Below, piece by piece: positions 25,918-34,889 of a stretch of DNA of 56,901 nucleotides; the first letter of the stretch is position 1, and the number at the start of each line of letters is the position of its first letter. A model generated the notes under the pieces. That model was given only the letters and a program-made list of their open reading frames with translations. It did not search any database and was not told the origin of the DNA. The position numbers and the translations under genes are program-made. The DNA comes from Chthoniobacteraceae bacterium (GTDB taxonomy: Bacteria; Verrucomicrobiota; Verrucomicrobiia; Chthoniobacterales; Chthoniobacteraceae): assembly GCA_947449735.1 (NCBI GenBank), contig CANFTB010000033.1, positions 1-56,901 on the forward strand, given 5' to 3'.

Positions 25918-28263
25918 TTAAGGTGTTAACCCGGATCGGGCCGGATCAAAAGAGGTTATCTTGGGTTGGAAGGCGGGGGCCCATTTGGCAAGCGTTTTTC
26001 CCTCCCGGTTCAGAAGGAGGAGCGTTCCGTCAACATCTCCGACGAGATGAGTCTGGCCGTCCGCCGTCACCGCAGCAGCGGTGATGAAACGCGAGATGCC
26101 GTCGGTCTTGCCCCGGACTTCGCCGCCGCCGTCCTTGAGGATCCTGAGGGCTGGAGTACCGCTGGCAGCTACCAACTCCTCGCCGCGGCCGAGATAGCGG
26201 ACAAAATTCACCTCCTTGCTGAACGTCGAAAAGGTCGCGATGACGTCGGAGTTTTGAATGTCCCATACTTTCGCGGTGTTGTCCGCGCTGGCGCTCGCGA
26301 CCCGCCGCGCATCGTTGCGGAACGCAACGGAGAGCACGTGGCTGCCGTGTGCCTCAAGGTTCCGGAAGAGCCTGCCGGAGGCAACCTCCCAGATGCGCAC
26401 CGCCCGGTCGGCTCCGCCGCTGGCGAGAAGCCGGCCGTCGCGTGAAAAATCCAGCGAGAGGACGGCGTCCTTGTGTGGTTTGGAAATCTCGCGGACCAGT
26501 TTGCCGGTGAGGGGATCCCACAGCTTAATTTCGCCGCTTCGAGAGGGATCTCCCGAACCTGTGGCGAGGAGCGAGCCGTCGGGCGAAAACGCAAGGGCGT
26601 TCACCCGGTTCGTGAGCGGCGAGTCCGTCTTTGAGGCGCTCCCAATGGTGCGTACAAGTTCCCATCGCGGAGATGCCTCGGGGTTCGGGAGAGAAGCGCC
26701 AGTCTTCGCGTTCCAGGCGCGGATTTTTCCGTCCGCATGGCGTGAGAGAACCACATCGCAATCCTCGTTAAAGCTGAGTGCTTCAAATTCGGGGCACTGA
26801 TAGCGGGAGTTCTGTTCGGTGGCCGCGGCCTTCTGGGACTCCGCCTTTGCGAAGGCTGTCTTGGCTCTGTCAATCGCGCTGGTTTGAGCTTCGAGGTCCT
26901 TTTTGGCGCGTGCCAGTACCTCGGTGAGGTTTGCCGCGTTGAGTTCGGCAGTCTTGGCGGATGATACAGCCCCTGCGGCGGTTCCGAGTGCTTTGACCGC
27001 TTCCGAGTATTCCTTTTGGCGCGCGTCCAGGGCCTCCTTGGCCGTCTTGAGTTTTGCATCCGCCGCGGCTTTGTCGTCGGCTGCTTTTTTTGACTCCGAG
27101 CGTGCGGTTTCGAGCGACTGTTCCGCGGCCTGCCTGGCTTCAGGTGCGGAGGCCTTTACCTGGGCTTCCAGCTTTTGCACGGCCTGTGCGGACTGCTCCA
27201 CCCGCATTTTCAACGTCTCTACAATCCGAGTTTCCGACATGAATGCATCGTCGGCGCCGTCGCGCTGGAGCATCTGGGAGTCTCTTTTCGCGGCTGCGTC
27301 TGATTCGGCTTTCATCAATGCGTCCCGTTTTGGGAGCAGCGCAGTGTGTTCCTTCTGAGCTTTTTCAAGGTCCGTGGTAGTTTTGGAGATCAGTTCGCGC
27401 GTGGTGGTTGCCTGCTTCTCGAGGAACTCCACCTCGAAGTTTGCGCCCGATAGCTCCAGCTCCGCCCTTGCTGCGGCCGCTTGCAGCTCCCAGTTGCCTG
27501 TGAGGGTGGCGATTTGCTTTTGTTCCGGAATCCCCCGCAAAATTGCGGGCTGCGACGGGGCCGCCTCCGCCTGGAGTTTTCCGTCAGGGCTTGTGGCCTG
27601 CCGCGTTGCAGAGAGGGGCAAGGCGATGGGCGGCTGGATTGCTCTTTTCCAAAGTTTTACTTCGCCGCGGCTTCCAGTGGCGAGGAATGAGCCGTCGGGG
27701 CTGAATGCAAGCGATGTGATGAGGTCGGGGTGCGCGTCGAAGCGCCCTGCTTCCCGGTGGATGGAGAGATTGTAGAGCGCCACGCCGGAGCCCCTGCCGG
27801 CGGCTGCGAATTGTCCGTCCGGACTTAGGGCGATCGCACTGACGCCGACCACATTCTGGGGCATGGCATTCCAGGCGACAGCCTTCCTTGCCCGCGGAGT
27901 TCCCTGCGCCCCTTCATTGATCCAGCGTTTGAGGATGTCGAGCTGTTCAGCCGTAAGATGGGGCGCCTTGGCCTTGTTGGCTTCCGGCGGCATGAAGGGC
28001 TTCCTGGCTTTTGCCGCGGTCTCGTAGATGAGGCTTTCCAAGGCATGCTTGGGCTTGACGGCTGGACCGTTGTCTCCGCCTTCTAGCATAGCCTTAGGAC
28101 TTTCCAGAATGAGCCCGCCTTCAGACTTGGTCGCGTTGTGACAGGGAAGGCAGCTGCGCTCGAGGATCGGTTGGATGTCCGTTGCAAAAGTCAGCGGTGC
28201 AGCTCCAGCGTGACCGGTCAGCGCGTATGCCGCGAGGAGTGAGGATACGATGCGGCGGTTCAT
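25918..28263 (-). CDS. PSCyt1 c-heme / WD40 protein with internal coiled coil (operon B)
   Basis: A 781-residue exported protein with a signal at about 1-21. A single-heme domain carries CLPCH at 38-42 and a downstream MPPEANK that could provide the axial Met. WD40-like blades at about 140-210 are interrupted by a helical Ala/Glu/Lys/Gln-rich segment at about 260-487, a long coiled coil. Typical WD40 blades resume at about 495-755 (LAFSPDGSLLATGS, VRIWEVASG, AKVWDIQ). The related protein at 251-1705 lacks the coiled coil. The start overlaps the upstream PPC gene's stop by 4 bases (ATGA), showing translational coupling. Role unproven; heme carrier plus scaffold is an inference. Confidence 0.85.
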   Translation of the reverse strand: MNRRIVSSLLAAYALTGHAGAAPLTFATDIQPILERSCLPCHNATKSEGGLILESPKAMLEGGDNGPAVKPKHALESLIYETAAKARKPFMPPEANKAKAPHLTAEQLDILKRWINEGAQGTPRARKAVAWNAMPQNVVGVSAIALSPDGQFAAAGRGSGVALYNLSIHREAGRFDAHPDLITSLAFSPDGSFLATGSRGEVKLWKRAIQPPIALPLSATRQATSPDGKLQAEAAPSQPAILRGIPEQKQIATLTGNWELQAAAARAELELSGANFEVEFLEKQATTTRELISKTTTDLEKAQKEHTALLPKRDALMKAESDAAAKRDSQMLQRDGADDAFMSETRIVETLKMRVEQSAQAVQKLEAQVKASAPEARQAAEQSLETARSESKKAADDKAAADAKLKTAKEALDARQKEYSEAVKALGTAAGAVSSAKTAELNAANLTEVLARAKKDLEAQTSAIDRAKTAFAKAESQKAAATEQNSRYQCPEFEALSFNEDCDVVLSRHADGKIRAWNAKTGASLPNPEASPRWELVRTIGSASKTDSPLTNRVNALAFSPDGSLLATGSGDPSRSGEIKLWDPLTGKLVREISKPHKDAVLSLDFSRDGRLLASGGADRAVRIWEVASGRLFRNLEAHGSHVLSVAFRNDARRVASASADNTAKVWDIQNSDVIATFSTFSKEVNFVRYLGRGEELVAASGTPALRILKDGGGEVRGKTDGISRFITAAAVTADGQTHLVGDVDGTLLLLNREGKTLAKWAPAFQPKITSFDPARSGLTP

Positions 28264-30272
28264 TTCTTTGGCGCCTCCTTTACATTGATCTGCAGAGGGT
28301 TGGAACAGATGGCAAGGGTCAACTCCGACGGCTTGCCTTTGAGGTCGCGTTTCACCTTTTGCTCTCCGCGGAACCAGATTGTGTATTCTCCCGCCATCAG
28401 CTTGAGGGCCGCGAGGTCGAGTTCGTACTCCGCCTTGCCGTCTTTGGCAGAAATCTCAACGCCCTTGGCCTTGTCGAGATCTTGAATTCCGAAGGGCTTC
28501 ACATTGGTGATGGGAGCGTCCGAGGGGTGTCCCTCCCTTTGGAAGGTCACCTTGATCTTGGCTCCCACAGTGGATTCGAGGGAGGAGGGTTCGCACTTGA
28601 TGGAGTTTGGGAAGGCCGAATCAGAAACCACCGCCAGGGCAAACTCGCTGCAGATTCGTGAGCGCGGCGGTTCCACAAATTCCGTGATAGTGCTCTCCCA
28701 AAGAGGGGAGGACATGCGGGCGGCGCGGGTGATGGTTTGTCCATCAACAACGGCTTCGCCCTCGACTTGGATGTTCCCCGACCAGGGTTGTGCTTCCGGC
28801 GAAGCACGCAGCAGAAGCGTGCCTTCGGTCTGCCTGGTGCCGACCAGGCAGGGGTCGGCTGATACGCCGGCAGGGAGATCCTTGGCAGTGAGCCGGATGG
28901 CCTCTTCGAAACCGTCCCGGCGTATTGCAAGTACGCGAAGCGGAAACACCTGTCCCGGCCGAAGGTTCGCTGCTCGAACGGCAACCAGCGGACCGCTGAA
29001 GGTCTTGAAGGGTTTGTTCGGGGCCGGGGGAAGCACCGCGCAGGTCAGGGCGAAGTCCGGCGAAGGTTTGCGGATGCTCAAGTGGTAGCGGCGGTGGTGG
29101 TCCGGGGTGGTTTTGTTGTTAAGGTCGCGGAGTGTCACCTTGTACGTGCCATCGTCCTTGGCTTCGAAGCGGCCGATAGGATCGAAGTGTTGGCCGTCAA
29201 AATCGGGGTCGCCGGGAAACCAAGGGGAGTCCTCAACCACCAGTACATCGACTGCCTTGTCGGAACCGTCCTTTGCCTTGTCAATGCGCTCCACCACCAG
29301 GCGAGGGTTGGTGGGTGCGCCCATGCGGTTCGAGGTCACTTCCATCCACCAGACCTCGCCCTTTTTTGCTGAAAACTGAAATGAGTCGGCATCACCCTCC
29401 GGGTAGAACTCGCCGTGGATCTCAACGGGTGGTGAGATGAGTCCCGGATGGGCCGGGTCGTTGGGCTCGGATTCCCGGGGGGCGGAGGCGCTTGGAGGCC
29501 ACAGTACAAGCGGGGTCTCGGGGGCTGTCTGGGGCAGTTGGTCGGGGGCTCCTGCGTAGAGGCGGTAGAAGTGTTCCGGGCCGCCGTTGTTGATGAAGTC
29601 CCGGAGCGCGACCCATAGCTTGCCGTCTTTTGCGGGCTTCCACCGGATGGACTTGTTTCGGGCTTGCACGAGCAGGCTGCCGTCCGAATCGAACAGAGCG
29701 AGATGCGGCTCCATTCGCGAATCGAGAACGGCGGCATGACAGTCAAAAACGCACTCGATGCCTTGCTTTGCCTCGAAAGAAAACCACTGCACCTGTTGTT
29801 TTTGAGCGGAGCCCCGGATCACGCAGGGAAGCACAACGGGTTTTGCCTGCTCGCGCGTTGTGGCGGTTGTGGCGGCATCCTGTTCGGGAAGACCGCTCAC
29901 CTCAAATCGGCGGGGATTGGTGATTCCGCTTTTTCCTAGGACACGGACATCGTAAGCGCCGGGAGGAGTGTCTTTGGAGATCGTGAGGCTGAATCTTTTT
30001 GGATCTTTTGGGCTCGGTGTCGCGGAAATTCCCGGGTGGGAAAACCGGAGCGAGGCCTCATCGAGATCTGTTCCGGTGACGACGACTTCGAGGGTCGTGC
30101 CCTGCGCACCTCCCTGGGGTGAAACAACCGACAGCCGGGGTTCGGGAAGCTGTGCCCACAGGTTTGAGAGGGATACGGTCGCTAGAAAGCAGGCCGCGGC
30201 TTGAGGGAAGGCGGCGGGCCTGCGGACGGGGCTGTTGGGCAGGCTTGCGTGGAGATTGACTGGCGGGCGCAT
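28260..30272 (-). CDS. Secreted PPC-domain protein with TIG-like N-terminus (operon B)
   Basis: A 670-residue exported protein with a long signal region up to about residue 41. A TIG-like domain (LSVVSPQGGAQGTTLEVVVTGTDL) is followed by two PPC-type beta domains at about 150-255 and 275-395, marked by QWFSFEAKQG and DADSFQFSAKKGEVWW. The C-terminal 270 residues are beta-rich with no named domain. It corresponds to the cassette A protein at 4013-6472 in domain order but is 149 residues shorter. It follows the DUF1549/DUF1553 gene by 21 bases and overlaps the next gene by 4 bases. No catalytic residues are evident. Confidence 0.8.
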   Translation of the reverse strand: MRPPVNLHASLPNSPVRRPAAFPQAAACFLATVSLSNLWAQLPEPRLSVVSPQGGAQGTTLEVVVTGTDLDEASLRFSHPGISATPSPKDPKRFSLTISKDTPPGAYDVRVLGKSGITNPRRFEVSGLPEQDAATTATTREQAKPVVLPCVIRGSAQKQQVQWFSFEAKQGIECVFDCHAAVLDSRMEPHLALFDSDGSLLVQARNKSIRWKPAKDGKLWVALRDFINNGGPEHFYRLYAGAPDQLPQTAPETPLVLWPPSASAPRESEPNDPAHPGLISPPVEIHGEFYPEGDADSFQFSAKKGEVWWMEVTSNRMGAPTNPRLVVERIDKAKDGSDKAVDVLVVEDSPWFPGDPDFDGQHFDPIGRFEAKDDGTYKVTLRDLNNKTTPDHHRRYHLSIRKPSPDFALTCAVLPPAPNKPFKTFSGPLVAVRAANLRPGQVFPLRVLAIRRDGFEEAIRLTAKDLPAGVSADPCLVGTRQTEGTLLLRASPEAQPWSGNIQVEGEAVVDGQTITRAARMSSPLWESTITEFVEPPRSRICSEFALAVVSDSAFPNSIKCEPSSLESTVGAKIKVTFQREGHPSDAPITNVKPFGIQDLDKAKGVEISAKDGKAEYELDLAALKLMAGEYTIWFRGEQKVKRDLKGKPSELTLAICSNPLQINVKEAPKK

Positions 30273-30293
30273 CGGGTGGAGGCGGCGAAGGTT

Positions 30294-32570
30294 TTAGTGG
30301 TTGATGAGGAACTCTCCACCGCTCACGACGGCCCAAAGGATGTCCTCCCATGCCTGCTGCTGTCCGCCGCCCTTTTGAATGTGCGCCTTCGCCGTTTCGA
30401 TCTCTGCAGCCGAGGGTGGGCGTGAAAATGCGATCAGGTAGATCTCTTCAATCTTTTGCTCCGGGGACCGGGCGGAGTCCGCGGCGAGTCGTTTTGCCGT
30501 TCCGGATCCCGCTCCGAGCTTTTCCTGAATCTGGGAAGACGTTGCCAGCAGCAGGCTTTGTCCGAGGCTGGCGTTGACCTGACGCTCGCAGGTGCATGCA
30601 GTGGAGGCGTCTGGACGCCCGAACTCCCGCAGGATGCCGCCCGTGTTGTAGGAGTTGTCCGGCAGCTGCACTGCCCGGGTGTTGGCAGGCTGGTTCGCCC
30701 AGTTGTCCTTGGTGCCGGCCACGGAATTGACGGCGTCCAGCAACTGTTCCGCGGAAAGGCGGCGCGCGTAGTATCTTGAGAAGTACTGGCTCTCCTCGGC
30801 GTTGTGCGCGTTTGGCGCTGAGTCGAGTTGGTAGACGCTTGAGCTGACAAGGACGCGGAGCAGGTGCCTCAGGTCGTATCCGCTTTGGATAAAGTCTGCC
30901 GCGAGTTGGTTGAGAAGTTCCGGGTGCGAAGGGGGATTAGTCTCGCGCATGTCATCCTCGGGATCCACCAAGCCCCGGTTGAACAGGACCTTCCAGTAGC
31001 GGTTGACCAGTGCTTTGGCGAAGAAGGGGTTGGATTTGTCCACAAGCCACCCGGCCAGGGCGGTTCTCGCGTCATCGTCCGGGGAAAGCGCCGGGGCAGG
31101 CGCCCCCATGGCGGCGGGGGATACCTTTTCGCCTGTTTTTTTGTGGGTTGCCTCGGGAGTGGCGCGTTTGAGGGCGACAACGAACTCCGCCATGCGGCTG
31201 GGCGACACGATGCGGTTCACTTGAGAGAAATAGGCGCCCAAGGCGTAATAGTCGCGCTGGCTCCATTGCTCGTAGGGGTGATGATGACACTGTGCGCACT
31301 GGATTCGGGCGCCGAGGAACAGCTGCGCCGTGTCTTCGGTCTGCTGGATCGTGGTTCCAACCTGGCGGTACCAGGTCACCGCGGGCGAGTCGGCGGACTG
31401 TCCGGTGGCGGTGAGCAGCTCGCGCACGAACTGGTCGTAAGGCTTGTTGCGGTAGATGCTTTCCCTGATCCATCCGTGGAATGCGAAGTTGCCGTGGATG
31501 TGCGAGGCGTCGCGCGTGTCGGGGATGTCGCCGCGCCGGTTGCGCAACAGGGAGCTCCAGTAGTTGGCGAAGGCGTCTGCGTATTCTGCGCTATTGAGCA
31601 GGGCGTCTGTCTTTTTGGCGCGCTTGTCCGGGGTTGTGTCGGCAAGAAAGGCCCGCGCCTCGTCCGCGGAAGGCAGGCGGCCGGTAAGGTCGAGGGTAAC
31701 CCTGCGCAGGAAGGTTGAATCATCGCACAGTCCGGATGGCGGAATGCCGACTTCCTTGAGGCGCGCAAAGATCTCCTTGTCGATGAAGTTTTTTTCGGCG
31801 GGAAGCTGGGTGATGGGCGCGCCGAGAGGGAGGGTGGCGCGGAAGATGGAGACCTTGTCCTGATAGCGCGCCATCACGGTCACGCTGCCCGGGCGGGTTC
31901 CCATGGTGATCGTGCCCGTGTGTTCGTCAACGATTGCCATCCCCTTCGGATTTGGCTCGAGGGAAGCGTAGTGGGTGATGTCCTGCGTGCGGCCGTCTGA
32001 GAACTTGCCCTCGACGCTTAGTTTTTGAGATTCACCCGCCTTCATCAAACGGGCGTCGGGCAGGACTTTGATGGAAAGCAGCTTCGGGCGGTTGGGGTCT
32101 GCGATGTCGTTCGGCATGCCCTGCGAAATCCATTTCTTGAGGGTCTCGTAGGGCGGGGCGCCGGGTTCGAGCTGCCTGCCTCCGCCGTGGGGAAGGATCG
32201 CGGCGCCCTTGGTCAGCAGCAGGCTCTCGTCAGGGGCGGAAGGCGTGAGCCTGCGGCCTCTTTGTTCGTAGACGAGGTGCTCGAAATCTTCGTCGGGTTC
32301 AAATCCGAACAGGGAGAGTTTGAACCCGTTCTGTCCGGTGGCCTTTCCGTGGCATGTGCCTCCGTTGCAGCCTTGCTTGGTCAGGACTGGAACGACTTCG
32401 TTGACGAAGCTCACGAGCGCCTCCGGTTGCGGGGACGACTGCGCGGCGCTGGCTGCATCGGCGGCGCTTGCAGAGATTGGAAGGATCAAGTGCAATGTGA
32501 CGCTGGTGAAAGCGGCCAGTTCGCTAAAGCGGGGGATAGTCCGGGGCGGGGGAACGTTGGGGGTGTTCAT
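30294..32570 (-). CDS. DUF1549/DUF1553 secreted protein (operon B)
   Basis: A 758-residue protein with an N-terminal signal at about 15-37. The first motif is CNGGTCHGKATGQNGFKLSLFG, a C-x4-CH site as in cassette A. A BIG2-like Ig domain, DUF1549 (with the exact CxxCH motif CAQCHHHPYEQW) and DUF1553 follow. The C-terminus ends GGEFLINH. The start overlaps the stop of the FecR/LamG gene by 4 bases (ATGA), and the PPC gene follows 21 bases later. Domain layout and length match the cassette A homologue at 1711-4008. Function is unknown; the two possible heme sites suggest a redox or electron-transfer role. Confidence 0.87.
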   Translation of the reverse strand: MNTPNVPPPRTIPRFSELAAFTSVTLHLILPISASAADAASAAQSSPQPEALVSFVNEVVPVLTKQGCNGGTCHGKATGQNGFKLSLFGFEPDEDFEHLVYEQRGRRLTPSAPDESLLLTKGAAILPHGGGRQLEPGAPPYETLKKWISQGMPNDIADPNRPKLLSIKVLPDARLMKAGESQKLSVEGKFSDGRTQDITHYASLEPNPKGMAIVDEHTGTITMGTRPGSVTVMARYQDKVSIFRATLPLGAPITQLPAEKNFIDKEIFARLKEVGIPPSGLCDDSTFLRRVTLDLTGRLPSADEARAFLADTTPDKRAKKTDALLNSAEYADAFANYWSSLLRNRRGDIPDTRDASHIHGNFAFHGWIRESIYRNKPYDQFVRELLTATGQSADSPAVTWYRQVGTTIQQTEDTAQLFLGARIQCAQCHHHPYEQWSQRDYYALGAYFSQVNRIVSPSRMAEFVVALKRATPEATHKKTGEKVSPAAMGAPAPALSPDDDARTALAGWLVDKSNPFFAKALVNRYWKVLFNRGLVDPEDDMRETNPPSHPELLNQLAADFIQSGYDLRHLLRVLVSSSVYQLDSAPNAHNAEESQYFSRYYARRLSAEQLLDAVNSVAGTKDNWANQPANTRAVQLPDNSYNTGGILREFGRPDASTACTCERQVNASLGQSLLLATSSQIQEKLGAGSGTAKRLAADSARSPEQKIEEIYLIAFSRPPSAAEIETAKAHIQKGGGQQQAWEDILWAVVSGGEFLINH

Positions 32571-34108
32571 TCTTTCAAAGCCATTTTCAGGGAGGGGTCT
32601 TTCAGCGGGGTCGACCAGATGATGCTGGGACGGCCTTCATTGACGTGCGAGCGGATTTCCGTCTCGTTGAGCGCGCGGCTCCAGACTGCGAGTTCGTCGA
32701 TGCGACCGCGCAGCGCGCGGCAGGTCGCTTTGTAGTTGCCTGAGGGGAGCCAGTTTCCAATGCGCGCGGTGCCGGGGCGGATGGGGGTTCCCTTTTTGAT
32801 GACGCCCTCCTGGGCGACGAGGCCGTTCACGTAAATGTTTTGGATGCCCCGCGGCACCGAGATCACGCAGGCGAGGTGCGCCCATCGCCCTGTTTGTACC
32901 GGCGGCCCCGGCCAGGAACGGTTTTCAACGACTCCCAGGACCCCGCCGCGCGCGACCCCAGTGCGGGTGATTTGGAAGTGCACTCCGCCGTTTGTCGCAA
33001 AGTTGGAGTTCAGAAGTGCGTTCATCTCGTGGTCAAAACGGTCGATGAAAAACCAGCCGGCCACGGTGAATTCCTGAAACTCCCCGGGGATCTCGATCTC
33101 CACATAGTCGTCGTCGCGGTCGAAGAGCAGGGCGTCCTTTTGCTGCCAGCGTCCTGAAACCCACTTGGCTCCGTGGATCTTCGCATCAGTCACTGCAGAG
33201 TTGGTCCGTGCATTGGTGAGGAGAGAATGGTCGTCGGTGGGTTGAAACGGAAACAGCGCAATGAGCGAGGGATCCTGAAGCCAAGCGTTGTTGCGTGCCA
33301 TCCAGCGCAGATGTCCGATGTCTCCGGGGGCCACAAAATCAGCAGCCGACAGGCTTTCGTCTGGTTCGAGGCGGCCCCCTGTGTAGGTCACGGAGTCTCC
33401 CTCGGAGACGGTCGCCAAAACCTCCCTGCTGCCGCGCTTGTGGAGGTTGATCCGGCCGTCGAACACATGGAGCGAAGTTGCGGCCGATCCGCTGTTTGAG
33501 CGGAGTCCGAATTCCGACCCAGCATTTTCGTATTCTGCCGCGTCGGTTGAGACCGTAAAGTCGCGGACACTTTGTGGAACAATGGCCCGCGCCTTGCCGT
33601 GGTGCAGGTGGGCGCGGTTGTCGCTCAAAATATCGAAATGCGCGGGGGCTTCGATTACGAGGCTCGCGCCGCTTTTGAAGCGCAGATGGATGGCGCCGGC
33701 GTCAAGCGAGTAGCTGCCTTGCCGAAAACAGCCCTCGCTGGGGGCCTTGCCGGCTTCAAAATTCGCCCCCGCCTCGTCCACAAGCATCGCCGGGGGAGTG
33801 TCGTTCTGCATTGGCGCGGGTTTGAAGAAAAACAGCGCCGCCAGGGCCGTCGCGATCACAGCAGCCAGCGCTCCAACCGCGAGGCTTGGACGCCAGAAAA
33901 GAGGGGACTGCCTGCCTGAGGCGGCTCGCTTGAGCGCGGCGTCCGGAGAGAGGGCGGAAAGGCCTTCCTCGACCGCGGCCATCTTGCGCCACAACGATCT
34001 GAGCCGGGGCTCCGCAGCCAGGCGCGCTTGCAACTGTGCGAAATCCGCGTCGCTGATCTCGCCGTGCCGCCAGGCGTCGATGAGGCGGTGGTCCTGTTCC
34101 AGGTTCAT
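32567..34108 (-). CDS. FecR-like / LamG membrane protein, probable anti-sigma or sensor partner
   Basis: A 513-residue protein. Residues 1-70 form a cytoplasmic helical region (LIDAWRHGEISDADFAQLQARL) typical of sigma-factor partners. A membrane helix spans about 75-95. A FecR-like beta domain covers about 125-245 (LRFKSGASLVIEAPAHFDILSDNRAHLHHGKARA). A LamG/concanavalin-like domain at about 326-485 (VAGWFFIDRF, GRIDELAVWSRALNETEI) may bind glycan outside the membrane. I chose the ATG at 34108 because it overlaps the sigma gene's stop by 4 bases; the longer frame back to 34453 is only a shadow of the sigma gene. Anti-sigma function is inferred from position and topology. Confidence 0.82.
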   Translation of the reverse strand: MNLEQDHRLIDAWRHGEISDADFAQLQARLAAEPRLRSLWRKMAAVEEGLSALSPDAALKRAASGRQSPLFWRPSLAVGALAAVIATALAALFFFKPAPMQNDTPPAMLVDEAGANFEAGKAPSEGCFRQGSYSLDAGAIHLRFKSGASLVIEAPAHFDILSDNRAHLHHGKARAIVPQSVRDFTVSTDAAEYENAGSEFGLRSNSGSAATSLHVFDGRINLHKRGSREVLATVSEGDSVTYTGGRLEPDESLSAADFVAPGDIGHLRWMARNNAWLQDPSLIALFPFQPTDDHSLLTNARTNSAVTDAKIHGAKWVSGRWQQKDALLFDRDDDYVEIEIPGEFQEFTVAGWFFIDRFDHEMNALLNSNFATNGGVHFQITRTGVARGGVLGVVENRSWPGPPVQTGRWAHLACVISVPRGIQNIYVNGLVAQEGVIKKGTPIRPGTARIGNWLPSGNYKATCRALRGRIDELAVWSRALNETEIRSHVNEGRPSIIWSTPLKDPSLKMALKE

Positions 34109-34638
34109 GCCCGAGCTCCCTCCTGGCCAAGGCGTTGTTCGACGCAGCGCATGAGCTCCAGACGGATCCTGCGGAGAATTTGATAGAGGGCGTCCGGCGA
34201 CTTGCCCATGCGGAGCGCGATTCCCTGGATGGACCTGCCCGGCGCGTATGACTGTAAAACCAGCTCGCGGCTGCGCTCGGGCAGACGGGACAGGCACTGC
34301 TCGAGAAGATCCAGCCGGCTCGCCACGCCTCCGATCTCGCGCTCGTTTTCCTCGAGGATGCGTGATGCCAGGTCTTCGTCCAAAAACAGTCTGTCCCGTG
34401 CGCAACTGCGCTGGAACTTGAGGATCTCGTATCTGGCGATGACGCTGGCCCAAGAGGCGAAGCCATCGGTGTCCGTCATGGAGTCGAACTTGCGCCAGGC
34501 GACAATGCTGACGTTTTGCATCACCTCGTCGACGTCTTCGGGACGGCGGACGGCGGAACGAATGTAGGCACGCAGGACCCGCTCGTGTTTTGCGAGCAAC
34601 GCGACAAATTGTTCGTGGCTGTCTTTCGAGGCTTCCAT
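34105..34638 (-). CDS. ECF-type RNA polymerase sigma factor (Planctomycete/Verrucomicrobia group)
   Basis: A 177-residue sigma factor. Region 2 is recognisable by DVDEVMQNVSIVAWRKFDSM and the following WASVIARYEILKFQR. Region 4 carries LSRLPERSRELVLQSYAPGRSIQGIALRMGKSPDALYQILRRIR, a helix-turn-helix for -35 recognition. There is no large extra C-terminal domain. It is the first gene of operon B and is translationally coupled to the FecR/LamG gene, as in FecI/FecR pairs, so it likely drives its own operon. The 251-base gap upstream (34639-34889) separates it from the divergent hydrolase and should contain the promoter; I see no clear ECF promoter motif there. Confidence 0.9.
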   Translation of the reverse strand: MEASKDSHEQFVALLAKHERVLRAYIRSAVRRPEDVDEVMQNVSIVAWRKFDSMTDTDGFASWASVIARYEILKFQRSCARDRLFLDEDLASRILEENEREIGGVASRLDLLEQCLSRLPERSRELVLQSYAPGRSIQGIALRMGKSPDALYQILRRIRLELMRCVEQRLGQEGARA

Positions 34639-34889
34639 GAAGGGATTTACGAGCTACTCCCGGCGGGGGAGAAATCTGACAGATTAACCTGTGCCTGAGG
34701 AGGAAGTTTGCGGTGGAAGAACGGGGGAAGGGGCGGCCCTGAAGGAGCCGTCCTCGAAAAGGAGGAGGTTTTGCGGTGAAACTTGAAGGAAAATTTAGGC
34801 GGCAGGTCTTTGGCGACTGTTAAACGTGCCGATTGGGGATCATCATCCGGGGCCATTCGTCCGCTTTCCCTCCAGAAACCTTTCCTCCC

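Noticed and set aside
34109..34453. In-frame N-terminal extension of the FecR/LamG protein to 34453
   Set aside because: It is read entirely within the sigma factor gene in another frame, is Arg/Pro-rich and has no domain. The ATG at 34108 gives a 4-base overlap with the sigma stop, as in other operon B junctions.
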